DNA of 64,000 nucleotides, taken from positions 61,084 to 125,083 of the forward strand of contig JBDREX010000008.1 in NCBI GenBank assembly GCA_043819345.1. The letters run 5' to 3'. A model generated the notes under the pieces. That model searched no databases. It saw only the letters and a program-made list of their open reading frames with translations, and was not told the origin of the DNA. Source of the stretch: CAYRDK01 sp043819345 (lineage in GTDB: Bacteria; Omnitrophota; Gorgyraeia; Velamenicoccales; Velamenicoccaceae). Below, in pieces: positions 25,925 to 33,788 of the stretch (within the stretch, counting starts at the first letter, position 1; each line of letters begins with the position of its first letter). The translations under genes were made by a program, and so were the position numbers.

Positions 25925-27181
25925 ATGAACAAATATAAAACGATTGTTATAGGTGGAGGGCCTGCCGGAATGATGGCGGGAATCAGCGCCGCTTTAAAAG
26001 CCGGTTCAGGTAAGGGTATCGCTCTTTTTGAGGCCAATGATGCCCTGGGCCGGAAGTTGCTTTTGACCGGCAAGGGCAGGTGTAATATTACGAATACATG
26101 TTCTCTGGATGAATTTCTGGAGAAATTTGATAAAAATGGGCAGTTTTTGCGCGGATGTTTTAATTCATTTTTTGTGTCTGAATTGATTGATTTTTTTAAC
26201 GCTCGCGGTTTAAAAATGAAACATGAACGCCAGGGCAGGGTGTTTCCCGTAACAGACAGCGCTCAAAGCGTGGTGAATGTTTTAGTAAGATCTCTAAAAG
26301 AAAATGGGGTGCATGTTTACGTAAATTCATCTGTTTCCGGTATTGTGATAGATGGCGGGTGTGTTAAAGGTGTTGTTTTGTCCAGTGGTGAACATATCTT
26401 GGCCTATCATGTGATTATCGCTGTTGGTGGCGCGTCTTATCCTCAGACAGGTTCTAAGGGTGACGGAGCCCGTATGGCAACAGAGATTGGCCATAGCGTT
26501 GAACCTTTTGTTCCCGGATTGGTGCCTTTGCAGACACAGGAGAACCTTGTTAAAGAGTTGCAGGGGCTTGTCTTAAAAAATGTCAAAGTTGTTTTCAAAA
26601 TTGGTTCAAAAAAGATAGAAACGCCTATTGGCGAGGTTTTGTTTACGCATTTTGGTATTTCAGGGCCGCTTATTTTGGATGCGAGTGTGCGCCTTTGTAA
26701 AATGGCTGTCGGCGAAAAAAATTTTACAGCGGCTATTGATTTAAAGCCGGGTTTAACACAAGAACAGCTGGATAAGAAGCTTCAAGCAGAGTTTAGGGAA
26801 CATGGGACGGTCAGGTGTAAAAATTATTTCAAAACACTTTTGCCGAAGAAATTGATTGACGTTTTTTTAAAACGGCTCAATATTAAGGGAGAGGTTGAAT
26901 TGAATCAGATCAGTGCCGTAGAAAGAAGGAAGATGGTAGAGCAGTTTAAGAAGTTTACTCTGACAGTTACGAAGTCATTGCCTTTGTCGCAGGCGATGGT
27001 AACGCAGGGTGGCGTGTCCTTAAAAGAGGTGAATCCCAAAACGATGGAATCGCGTAAAGTTAAGGGATTGTATTTTTGCGGAGAGGTTTTAGATTTAGCA
27101 GCTGCCAGCGGCGGATTTAATTTGCAGGCGGCGTTTTCAACGGGATTTGTGGCTGGGGAATCGGCCGCAAAAGGCCATTAA
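25925..27181 (+). CDS. NAD(P)/FAD-dependent oxidoreductase, HI0933/BaiN family
   Basis: 418 residues. N-terminal dinucleotide fold VIGGGPAGMMAGISAA (about 8-23), then the family-specific LGRKLLLTGKGRCNITN, and C-terminal GGVSLKEVNPKTMESRK followed by GLYFCGEVLDLAAASGGFNLQ. A cytoplasmic flavoprotein; the substrate of most members is unknown, though some reduce bile-acid intermediates in gut bacteria. It follows a transposase remnant and appears to start its own transcript. Confidence 0.9.
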   Translation: MNKYKTIVIGGGPAGMMAGISAALKAGSGKGIALFEANDALGRKLLLTGKGRCNITNTCSLDEFLEKFDKNGQFLRGCFNSFFVSELIDFFNARGLKMKHERQGRVFPVTDSAQSVVNVLVRSLKENGVHVYVNSSVSGIVIDGGCVKGVVLSSGEHILAYHVIIAVGGASYPQTGSKGDGARMATEIGHSVEPFVPGLVPLQTQENLVKELQGLVLKNVKVVFKIGSKKIETPIGEVLFTHFGISGPLILDASVRLCKMAVGEKNFTAAIDLKPGLTQEQLDKKLQAEFREHGTVRCKNYFKTLLPKKLIDVFLKRLNIKGEVELNQISAVERRKMVEQFKKFTLTVTKSLPLSQAMVTQGGVSLKEVNPKTMESRKVKGLYFCGEVLDLAAASGGFNLQAAFSTGFVAGESAAKGH

Positions 27182-27196
27182 TACATAAATATCCTT

Positions 27197-28531
27197 ATGA
27201 AGAAAAAAATTATTCTGGCTTCAAGATCAAAAGCACGCCAGGATATTTTGAAAAAAATCGGGGTGAAATTTCAGGTGATGCCGTCTAATGCTAAAGAGCA
27301 TCATTATGATAAGATTTCACCTATGCAGGTTGTTAAAAATAATGCCCTTTTTAAGGCGCGGGATGTTGCTTCGCGTTTGAAAAAGGGCATTGTTATTGGA
27401 TGCGATACGCTTGTCTGGCAAAAGGGCCGTCTTTTTGGTAAACCTAGAGACTTAAAAGAAGCGCGTATGATGTTAAAAAAATTATCTTCACATCCACATA
27501 AGCTCTATACGGGAATTGTTGTGATTGATGTTGAAAAGCAGAAAGAATTTTCCGGTGTTGAAGAGACAGAAATTATCATGGAGAAGTTATCGGATGCCCA
27601 GATAAGCCGGTATTTTAAGAAGGTTTCTCCATTGGATAAGGCAGGAGGGTTTGATATTCAGGGTTTAGGAGGCGTTTTTATCCGCCATATCAAAGGTTGT
27701 TATTTTAATGTGGTGGGTTTGCCGCTTTCAAAGTTGAATAGCCTTTTAAAAAAGGTTGGTGTTTCGTTGCTTGTGGTTCTGTGCAGCCTGAATTTTTTTG
27801 GTTGCATGGCGACAGAATACAATGTTGTTACGAAAAAACGGGATCTGATGTTTTATTCAACGGATAAAGAAGTCAGCATAGGTGATTCTGTGTCGCAGCA
27901 GGTGGAAAAAGAATATATAACGGTACATGACCCTGAAATGAATGAGCGCTTACAGCGTGTGGGCAAAAAAATTGTTGAAGTTTGCGACCGCAAAGAGCTG
28001 TTTTATCGTTTTCGTATTATTGAAGATAAGAAGGACAAAGATATTGTCAACGCGGTTTCTTTGCCGGGGGGTTATGTCTATGTTTTTAAAAATCTTATGA
28101 ATGTGGCAGAAACGGATGATGAACTGGCGGGAGTTTTGGGGCACGAAGTGGGCCATATTGTGGCACGGCATAGTATTAAAAGATTGCAGGCCATATGGGG
28201 CTATAACTTGTTAAGTATCCTGGCAGCCCAAACGGGCAATGCTGATGTTGCGCAAGGCACGCAATTGGCTTATGTGTCCTTGATGATGGGGTATGCTCAG
28301 GAAGATGAGCTTTTAGCTGATCAGTTGGGTGCCCGGTATGCCAAGCGTGCCGGCTACGATCCCAATGGTATGATTGATTTTTTAAACAAGTTGCAGGAAA
28401 GGCATAAAAAAGAAGATCCGAAACAATTGAGTTATTTTCGTACCCATCCTTTTAATGCTGCCCGCATTCGTGCTACAAAAGAAGAGATGGGAGAAAAAAT
28501 TAATTTTGATGATTTTATAAATACGATGTAA
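27197..28531 (+). CDS. Fusion of Maf nucleotide pyrophosphatase and M48 metallopeptidase
   Basis: 444 residues with no stop between two parts. Residues 1-188 are a complete Maf/YhdE house-cleaning pyrophosphatase: ILASRSKARQDILKKIGV, GCDTLVWQKGRLFGKPRD, DKAGGFDIQGLGG and YFNVVGLPLSKL. Residues 189-205 are hydrophobic and end in LNFFGC, like a signal peptide with a weak lipobox. From about 225 on there is an M48 peptidase with zinc motif HEVGHIVARHS (about 314-324) and downstream EDELLADQLGARYA. An in-frame TTG at 27734 could start a separate M48 lipoprotein, but no ribosome site precedes it. So either one polypeptide spans the membrane or two products are made. Confidence 0.85.
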   Translation: MKKKIILASRSKARQDILKKIGVKFQVMPSNAKEHHYDKISPMQVVKNNALFKARDVASRLKKGIVIGCDTLVWQKGRLFGKPRDLKEARMMLKKLSSHPHKLYTGIVVIDVEKQKEFSGVEETEIIMEKLSDAQISRYFKKVSPLDKAGGFDIQGLGGVFIRHIKGCYFNVVGLPLSKLNSLLKKVGVSLLVVLCSLNFFGCMATEYNVVTKKRDLMFYSTDKEVSIGDSVSQQVEKEYITVHDPEMNERLQRVGKKIVEVCDRKELFYRFRIIEDKKDKDIVNAVSLPGGYVYVFKNLMNVAETDDELAGVLGHEVGHIVARHSIKRLQAIWGYNLLSILAAQTGNADVAQGTQLAYVSLMMGYAQEDELLADQLGARYAKRAGYDPNGMIDFLNKLQERHKKEDPKQLSYFRTHPFNAARIRATKEEMGEKINFDDFINTM

Positions 28532-28547
28532 TGGTGGAGGGTCTTTT

Positions 28548-28967
28548 ATGAAGAAATGTGTTTTGGCTCGGATGAGCTCTGTTTTTTTATTGTGTTTTGC
28601 TTTATCTTTGAGTTTTGCGGGGGCGGCTATTGCGGATTCTTCTCTAGACGAAACGATTGATGCGTTGATCACACTTTTTGAAGCCAAGGATTACAGGGCT
28701 ATTGTTTTAGAGTATAGCCATCCAGACGCTATCATTAAAATGGAGCAACCGGATGTTGCTGATCGGCAGGAGGCTAGGCAGGAAGCTATTGAAAAACTGA
28801 TCGCTCTTCAGGAGCGGTTTGGCGGCATGACGCTTAAAAGGCTCACAGAAGCTAAAGAGATGAAGCCAGAGTATCTTAATGACGGGCGGGATGCTTTGTT
28901 TAATTTTGGCGGGGGATATTATTTGCGTTTTAGAAAAAATTTTTCCGGGAAATGGTGTCTATTATAG
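28548..28967 (+). CDS. Small secreted protein, function unknown
   Basis: 139 residues. A signal peptide covers about residues 1-30 (hydrophobic core VFLLCFALSLSFAGAA, probable cleavage after AIA). The mature part is mostly helical, with an acidic/basic mix and the C-terminal GGGYYLRFRKNFSGKWCLL. GGAGGG lies 8 nt before the ATG. It follows the Maf-M48 gene by 16 bp and precedes the SIMPL gene by 15 bp, so the three probably share a transcript and an envelope role. Confidence 0.75.
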   Translation: MKKCVLARMSSVFLLCFALSLSFAGAAIADSSLDETIDALITLFEAKDYRAIVLEYSHPDAIIKMEQPDVADRQEARQEAIEKLIALQERFGGMTLKRLTEAKEMKPEYLNDGRDALFNFGGGYYLRFRKNFSGKWCLL

Positions 28968-28982
28968 GTTAGGAGATGTTTT

Positions 28983-29735
28983 ATGGACGGTTTAAAGGTA
29001 TTAAGAAATACACAGATTATTATTTTGGGAGTATGTATTGTTATCGCGACGATTATTTCGACTCTGATTTTAACAAAAAGTTTAATGCAGATGAAAAAGT
29101 TCTCCAATGAGGTTATTAGCGTTACAGGTTCGGCAGAAAAAAAGATTATGTCAGACTATATTGTCTGGCGTTCGGAATTTTCCAGGCAGGAGCCGACATT
29201 AAAGCTGGCTTATGCGGCATTGCAGGAGGATCTGACAAAAGTAAGGAGTTATTTGGTTTCTAAGGGGATTAAAGATGAGGAAATTGTTGTTTCACCGGTT
29301 GAGACGACCATTGTTTATGAAAAAAATGAAAAAGGCAATAACACGAATGAAATAGAAGGCTACCTTTTGTGTCAACAGATAGAAGTGCGTTCTTATGAAG
29401 TGGCAAAAGTTGACATGGTTTCGCGCCAATCTACAGAAATTATTGATCAGGATGTTCAATTTATTTCTTTTGCGCCTGAATATTTTTGTACAAAGCTGGC
29501 GGAATTAAAACTGGAGCTATTGTCGAAGGCGACAGAAAATGCTAAAGAACGCGCACGGCAGATGACACAGGCGACTGGTAATAAAATCGGGTTGATGCGC
29601 TCAGCTCGGATGGGTGTATTTCAGATTACGCCAGTTAACTCCTATGAAATAAGCTGGTCCGGTTCAAGCGATACATCTTCTCTGGAAAAAAAGGCTATGG
29701 CTGTGGCGCATGTGGATTTTGCGATAGCGGAATGA
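28983..29735 (+). CDS. SIMPL (DUF541) domain protein
   Basis: 250 residues. One N-terminal membrane helix (about 13-32), then the SIMPL domain with ISVTGSAEKKIMSDYIVWR, ALQEDLTKVRSYLVSKGIKDEEI and the C-terminal helix LLSKATENAKERARQMTQATG, followed by a KAMAVAHVDFAI strand. Family members are periplasmic or surface proteins of poorly defined, sometimes stress-related, function. AGGAG precedes the ATG. Confidence 0.88.
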   Translation: MDGLKVLRNTQIIILGVCIVIATIISTLILTKSLMQMKKFSNEVISVTGSAEKKIMSDYIVWRSEFSRQEPTLKLAYAALQEDLTKVRSYLVSKGIKDEEIVVSPVETTIVYEKNEKGNNTNEIEGYLLCQQIEVRSYEVAKVDMVSRQSTEIIDQDVQFISFAPEYFCTKLAELKLELLSKATENAKERARQMTQATGNKIGLMRSARMGVFQITPVNSYEISWSGSSDTSSLEKKAMAVAHVDFAIAE

Positions 29736-29761
29736 GGTTTTATGGAGTTGGCAAGGTATTT

Positions 29762-29845
29762 TGCCGGGGAAGGGAGTTGAACCCTTAAGCCCTTGCGAGC
29801 GTAGCGCCCTGAACGCTATGTGTTTGCCAATTTCACCACCCCGGC
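29762..29845 (-). tRNA. tRNA-Leu (anticodon CAG)
   Basis: 84 nt on the minus strand. Acceptor GCCGGGG pairs with CCCCGGC, discriminator A. The anticodon stem TAGCG/CGCTA encloses TTCAGGG with anticodon CAG. A long variable arm and T-loop TTCAACT support a class II leucine tRNA. The 3' CCA is not encoded. Confidence 0.95.
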
Positions 29846-29857
29846 GTTGAGGATAAA

Positions 29858-29886
29858 AGTATACTTGTTGTTTTTGGCCGTGTCAA
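29858..29886 (-). promoter_or_regulatory. Promoter of tRNA-Leu
   Basis: On the minus strand TTGACA (29881-29886), 17-bp spacer, TATACT (29858-29863). It ends 12 bp before the mature tRNA 5' end. Confidence 0.8.
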
Positions 29887-29963
29887 TCAATTTCAGGAAG
29901 GCAAATAGTGGTGCGTGGTTAGTGTGAGTCTAAAGTCTATAACTGCTAATAGAGGAGGCTAGG

Positions 29964-30536
29964 ATGAATACCGACAGTGGTGCATTTGGCCAGAATTTTT
30001 ATATGATGCCGGCAGGCCCTTTGATGATAGAGCACAGGCTTATTGAACGCATGGTTGATCTTTTAAAGAATCAAAAGGAGAAAATTGAAAAAGAACATAA
30101 GGCTGATGTTATCTTTCTTTACAACGCTATAGATTTTTTTAGGACTTATGCTGACAGGTGTCATCATGGCAAAGAAGAGGACATTCTTTTTAAAGCGCTC
30201 GCTCAAAAGGGTATTTCGGATGACCATGCTAAAATTTTAGGTGAGTTACTCAACGAGCATACAGTCGCCAGGAAAGTTATTAGCCGCCTCTCAGGGGCTG
30301 TAAATAATTACCGCGAAGGCCAGCCGGTTATGGCTTTAGAAGACATCAACGGGTGTTTGGGAGAGTTGATTCAGCTTTATCCGGCGCATATTGAGAAGGA
30401 GGATAAGCATTTTTTTCTTCCTTGTATGGATTATTTCTCCAAGCAGGAAAGAGATGCCATGTTGGAAAAGTTTTGGAAGTTTGACAGGGAATTGATTCAT
30501 GAGAAGTATAAGGGCATTGTTGAGGAGTTTGAGTAA
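29964..30536 (+). CDS. Hemerythrin-domain protein
   Basis: 190 residues, cytoplasmic. Hemerythrin-type iron ligands are visible: EHRLIERMV (about 23), RCHHGKEEDILF (about 68-79), a central ELLNEHTVARK (about 92-102) and PAHIEKEDKHFFLP (about 135-148). The HxxxE...HxxxD pattern fits a non-haem di-iron four-helix bundle of the HHE family that senses or handles oxygen, NO or iron. GGAGG lies 5 nt before the ATG. It stands alone between tRNA-Leu and tRNA-Phe. Confidence 0.9.
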   Translation: MNTDSGAFGQNFYMMPAGPLMIEHRLIERMVDLLKNQKEKIEKEHKADVIFLYNAIDFFRTYADRCHHGKEEDILFKALAQKGISDDHAKILGELLNEHTVARKVISRLSGAVNNYREGQPVMALEDINGCLGELIQLYPAHIEKEDKHFFLPCMDYFSKQERDAMLEKFWKFDRELIHEKYKGIVEEFE

Positions 30537-30558
30537 GCCAGGATTTTCACTAATTCTG

Positions 30559-30586
30559 TTGACACGTCAAAATGATTTGGTAGAAT
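30559..30586 (+). promoter_or_regulatory. Promoter of tRNA-Phe
   Basis: TTGACA (30559-30564), 16-bp spacer, TAGAAT (30581-30586), ending 41 bp before the mature tRNA. Confidence 0.75.
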
Positions 30587-30627
30587 AGGAATTCTGAATT
30601 TCAAAGATTTGATAGTTTTAATAAGTT

Positions 30628-30700
30628 GCCCAGATAGCTCAGTCGGTAGAGCGAGGGACTGAAAATCCCTGCGTCGGCGGTTCGATTCCGTCTCTGGGCA
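30628..30700 (+). tRNA. tRNA-Phe (anticodon GAA)
   Basis: 73 nt. Acceptor GCCCAGA/TCTGGGC with discriminator A, D-arm AGCTCAGTCGGTAGAGC, anticodon stem GGGAC...ATCCC around the loop with GAA, T-loop TTCGATT. CCA is not encoded. Its 3' part is duplicated 232 bp downstream. Confidence 0.96.
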
Positions 30701-30762
30701 CTTTTTTATTTGCGCGCTTTTTTAAAAGTTTTGTTAGTATTTTAGCCTGCCGACGCAGAGGG
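30679..30762. repeat. tRNA-Phe 3' end plus flank, direct repeat copy 1
   Basis: From the T-arm of tRNA-Phe through 62 bp of flank. It is repeated almost exactly at 30911-30996, with differences only in the acceptor stem (CTGGGCAC against CTTGACGCAC). The flank also carries GCCGACGCAG (30748-30757), a perfect 10-nt inverted match to CTGCGTCGGC inside the tRNA (30669-30678). Confidence 0.85.
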
Positions 30763-30803
30763 GAGTTTGAGGGGAGTATTCCCCTCAAGAACGTAGTTCA
30801 TCT

Positions 30804-30932
30804 GTCAGGATTAAAGGGAAAGAGGTGACTGCGAAGCCGAAGGCGAAGCATCAGAGGAGAAAACCGTAGGTTTTTTCTTATGAGGAGCTCGTAAGAGCGA
30901 CGCGTTGTGCGGTTCGATTCCGTCTCTTGACG
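30804..30932 (+). other. tRNA-like relic or hairpin cluster
   Basis: GTCAGGA (30804-30810) can pair with TCTTGAC (30925-30931) like an acceptor stem. A D-arm-like GAGCTCGTAAGAGC and an intact T-arm-like GCGGTTCGATTCCG lie between them, but no normal anticodon arm is present. The interval also holds GCGAAGCCGAAGGCGAAGC and AGAAAACC/GGTTTTTTCT hairpins. It could be a tRNA fragment interrupted by a palindromic element. Not a functional tRNA as far as I can see. Confidence 0.35.
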
Positions 30933-30996
30933 CACTTTTTTATTTGCGCGCTTTTTTAAAAGTTTTGTTAGTATTTTAGCCTGCCGACGCAGAGGG
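30911..30996. repeat. tRNA-Phe 3' end plus flank, direct repeat copy 2
   Basis: About 86 bp nearly identical to 30679-30762. Such partial tRNA duplications are often left by integration or by local duplication. No integrase gene lies between or near the copies, and the 148 bp between them are noncoding. Confidence 0.85.
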
Positions 30997-31007
30997 CTCT
31001 TGGTTTG

Positions 31008-31142
31008 CGGGTTATCGGGTTTACGGGTTGATGGGTTTAGCTCGCATACACGCTAACCGGCTGACTCGCTAACACAATTTTTCTCAGTAGCCGCCAGGAT
31101 TAACATTGCAAGGAAAATTCTTGTTATAGGCAATGTTAAGGA
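31008..31142. repeat. Two adjoining intergenic repeats: GTTAAC family copy C and a CAGTAGCCGC element
   Basis: 31008-31075 carries GGGTTTACGGGTTGATGGGTTTAGCTCGC and matching CGCTAAC words, akin to copies at 6.58 and 58.08 kb. 31076-31113 is a 38-bp element repeated at 63903-63940 with two mismatches. Within it begins TTAACATTGC (31100-31109), answered by GCAATGTTAA (31130-31139), a perfect 10-bp inverted repeat. The whole 30701-31192 stretch is otherwise noncoding. Confidence 0.65.
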
Positions 31143-31192
31143 GTATGATAGTTTTCGTTGAAAATTAACTTTTGGATTCAGCAGAGGTTAAA

Positions 31193-31786
31193 GTGAGCGA
31201 AAGTAATACTGCCAACGTAAAAGAGCAAATTAGAGATTTTAACGAGATTTCTCTCGCTATTGATTCGTGGGATGATGTTTTTTCTGATTTTGACCCCAGC
31301 CCGCTAGAACACAGAGTTTTATCAGAGGATTTTCTTTTAGAGCTCAGAAAACATTATCGTGAGACGCCTCGCGGTAATTATGTTATCACGATTTACGCAC
31401 CTGCTGCCTTAAAGGATGATGTTTCTGAGCGTCTTGTTGTTAAGCGGCTGAAGCAATATTTTAAGTTTCGTCATCTTACAGCTCAAAAAGAAGTTAATAT
31501 TTGTGTCAAAAAAGGCGTTATTTTTGTTGTCTGTGGTATATTTTTTCTCTCCAGCCTGATTTTGATAGCGCATTATCAACTTTTAAGTAAACTGGCAATT
31601 GATTTATTGAGTATTATATTTATGCCATTGGGCTGGTTTGGAATATGGGAGGGGTTTTCGCGTATTATTGAACCAGCACCTTTTTTAAAACAGGATTTAG
31701 GATTATTTAGCAAGCTGTCTAAGACATTGTTTAAATTCAGGTACGCGGGTGTGGACACTGGCGGATCTGATGAGAAGAGCAAATAA
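31193..31786 (+). CDS. Membrane protein of unknown function
   Basis: 197 residues from GTG 31193, which has AGAGG 6 nt upstream; a longer TTG start at 31172 has no ribosome site. The N-terminal half is soluble and acidic, with a conserved-looking SWDDVFSDFDPSPLEHRVLSEDFL segment. Two hydrophobic helices follow (about 115-135 and 138-160), then a basic amphipathic tail. I have seen similar FSDFDP...LSEDFL motifs in hypothetical membrane proteins, but the function is unknown. It ends 11 bp before trpB. Confidence 0.75.
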   Translation: MSESNTANVKEQIRDFNEISLAIDSWDDVFSDFDPSPLEHRVLSEDFLLELRKHYRETPRGNYVITIYAPAALKDDVSERLVVKRLKQYFKFRHLTAQKEVNICVKKGVIFVVCGIFFLSSLILIAHYQLLSKLAIDLLSIIFMPLGWFGIWEGFSRIIEPAPFLKQDLGLFSKLSKTLFKFRYAGVDTGGSDEKSK

Positions 31787-31797
31787 ATATTAGTATT

Positions 31798-32985
31798 ATG
31801 AAAAAATCATTACCTGACAAAAACGGATATTTTGGTGACTTTGGGGGGCGGTTTGTTCCTGAGACGTTGATGGGAGCGCTTAAAAGCCTTGAAGTGGCCT
31901 ATGAGGGCGCATTAAAAGATAAGGCTTTTTTTAATGAGCTTTATTATTATTTGAGTGAATATGCGGGCCGTCCGACGCCTTTGTACTTTGCTGAGAAGTT
32001 AAGCGCATCTTTGGGTAAGGGTAAGATATATTTGAAAAGAGAAGATTTGCTGCATACGGGCGCTCACAAGATCAATAATACGCTGGGGCAGGTGATTCTG
32101 GCTAAGCGGATGAAGAAAACGAGGATTGTTGCTGAAACAGGTGCCGGCCAGCATGGAGTTGCGACGGCGACTGTATGCGCCCTTTTTGGTTTGGAGTGCC
32201 ATATTTATATGGGCGTTAAAGATATAGAGCGGCAGGCGCTGAATGTTTACAGGATGAAGCTTTTGGGTGCTGAAGTTGTCCCTGTGACAAGCGGTTCGCA
32301 AACCCTAAAAGATGCCATGAGTGAGGCTATCCGTGATTGGGTTACAAATGTTGAAACGACATATTATCTCTTGGGTTCTGTAGGCGGGCCGCATCCATAT
32401 CCAATGATTGTCAGAGATTTTCAGACGGTTATAGGCCAGGAAGCACGGCGCCAGATTCTTTATCTGGAAAGAAGATTGCCGGACTATTTGGTGGCATGTG
32501 TAGGCGGGGGCAGTAATTCCATTGGCCTTTTTTATCCGTTTTTTGCAGATAAAAAAGTTAAATTCATTGGGGTTGAAGCGGCTGGTTCAGGTTTGAATAC
32601 AAAAGCGCATGCTGCGACTTTGGTTAAAGGCAGTGTTGGTGTTTTGCATGGCTCTAAGAGCCAATTGCTTCAGGATGCGGATGGTCAGGTGGATATCGCG
32701 CATTCTATTGCGGCTGGGCTTGATTATCCGGCCGTTGGGCCAGAACATGCCTATTATAAGGAAATAGGCCGTGCGGATTATGTTGCTGTGACAGATAGAG
32801 AGGCGTTGCGTGGTTTGAAGTTGCTTGCGCTTAAAGAAGGGATTATTCCGGCTTTAGAGTCGGCACACGCGATCGCCTATTTGGAAAGATTGGCACCAAA
32901 ATTGAAAAAAAATTCCATTGTTATTGTCTCTTTATCAGGCAGGGGTGATAAAGATATGGATTCCATTAAGAATTATAAATTTTAA
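31798..32985 (+). CDS. trpB: Tryptophan synthase beta chain
   Basis: PLP enzyme that condenses indole with serine. 395 residues. The PLP lysine is in LLHTGAHKINNTLGQ (about 88-102), the glycine-rich phosphate loop is CVGGGSNSIGLF, and NGYFGDFGGRFVPETL is the standard N-terminus. SGRGDKDM occurs near the end. Its partner trpA begins 1 bp after the stop. No other trp genes are in the window. Confidence 0.97.
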   Translation: MKKSLPDKNGYFGDFGGRFVPETLMGALKSLEVAYEGALKDKAFFNELYYYLSEYAGRPTPLYFAEKLSASLGKGKIYLKREDLLHTGAHKINNTLGQVILAKRMKKTRIVAETGAGQHGVATATVCALFGLECHIYMGVKDIERQALNVYRMKLLGAEVVPVTSGSQTLKDAMSEAIRDWVTNVETTYYLLGSVGGPHPYPMIVRDFQTVIGQEARRQILYLERRLPDYLVACVGGGSNSIGLFYPFFADKKVKFIGVEAAGSGLNTKAHAATLVKGSVGVLHGSKSQLLQDADGQVDIAHSIAAGLDYPAVGPEHAYYKEIGRADYVAVTDREALRGLKLLALKEGIIPALESAHAIAYLERLAPKLKKNSIVIVSLSGRGDKDMDSIKNYKF

Positions 32986-32986
32986 A

Positions 32987-33781
32987 ATGATGAACCGCAT
33001 TGACCAGAAGTTTAAAGATTTGAAGCTTCAGAACAAGAAAGCTTTTATCCCTTTTTTGACAGCCGGCTATCCGAATATGTCTGCGACCCAAAAGATAGTG
33101 CTTGAGCTTGAAAAGAACGGGGCCGACATTATTGAATTGGGTGTGCCTTTTTCAGACCCTATTGCCGATGGCCCTGTTATCCAGGCATCGTCCTATGAGG
33201 CGTTAAAGAAGGGGGCTAGCCTTAAGAAGATTTTAGCGATGGTTGCTGAATTGCGTGCTAAAACACAGATTCCGCTGTGTCTTATGAGCTATTGTAATCC
33301 TATTTTGCATTATGGCCAGGAACGGTTTGTTGATGACGCGCTTAAGGCTGGTGTTGATGGCGTTATTATTCCTGATCTTTGTTTTGAAGAGAGCTTTACT
33401 TTTTTAAAGACAGCGGAAAAAAAGGGCCTGCACATCATTTTATTTGTTGCTCCTACAACACCTATTGAACGCGCTCGGCTGATTGCCAAACGTTCCAAGG
33501 GTTTTGTTTATTTTGTTTCTCTGACAGGCGTGACGGGTACGCGTCAAAGCCTGCCAATTGATTTAAAATCCAAGGTCAGTGCTGTAAAAAAATTTAGTGG
33601 CAAGTTGCCCATATGTGCCGGGTTTGGCGTTTCAAAAGCGCAACAGGTTAAATATGTTGCCGGCTTTTGTGACGGCGTCATTGTTGGCAGCGCCATTATT
33701 AAGAAAATATCCGAGAATATGAAAGATCCGCATCTCGCACAGATTGTTGGTCGCTTTATTAAAGGCCTTCTTCAGAAATAG
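32987..33781 (+). CDS. trpA: Tryptophan synthase alpha chain
   Basis: Cleaves indole-3-glycerol phosphate and passes indole to TrpB. About 264 residues. Catalytic Glu is in DIIELGVPFSDPIADGPVIQ and Asp in GVDGVIIPDL. YFVSLTGVTGTR and the phosphate-binding ICAGFGVS and VIVGSAIIK segments are complete. A frame from TTG 32918 is longer, but ATG 32987 or 32990, just after the trpB stop, fits the family N-terminus. Confidence 0.96.
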   Translation: MMNRIDQKFKDLKLQNKKAFIPFLTAGYPNMSATQKIVLELEKNGADIIELGVPFSDPIADGPVIQASSYEALKKGASLKKILAMVAELRAKTQIPLCLMSYCNPILHYGQERFVDDALKAGVDGVIIPDLCFEESFTFLKTAEKKGLHIILFVAPTTPIERARLIAKRSKGFVYFVSLTGVTGTRQSLPIDLKSKVSAVKKFSGKLPICAGFGVSKAQQVKYVAGFCDGVIVGSAIIKKISENMKDPHLAQIVGRFIKGLLQK

Positions 33782-33788
33782 CTAACCC

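Noticed and set aside
30679..30996. tRNA-Phe repeats as attL/attR of a mobile island
   Set aside because: Only about 150 bp lie between the copies and no integrase is nearby, so at most a footprint remains.
32918..32986. Longer TTG-initiated N-terminus of trpA
   Set aside because: The extension lies inside trpB in another frame and the family N-terminus begins at ATG 32987/32990.
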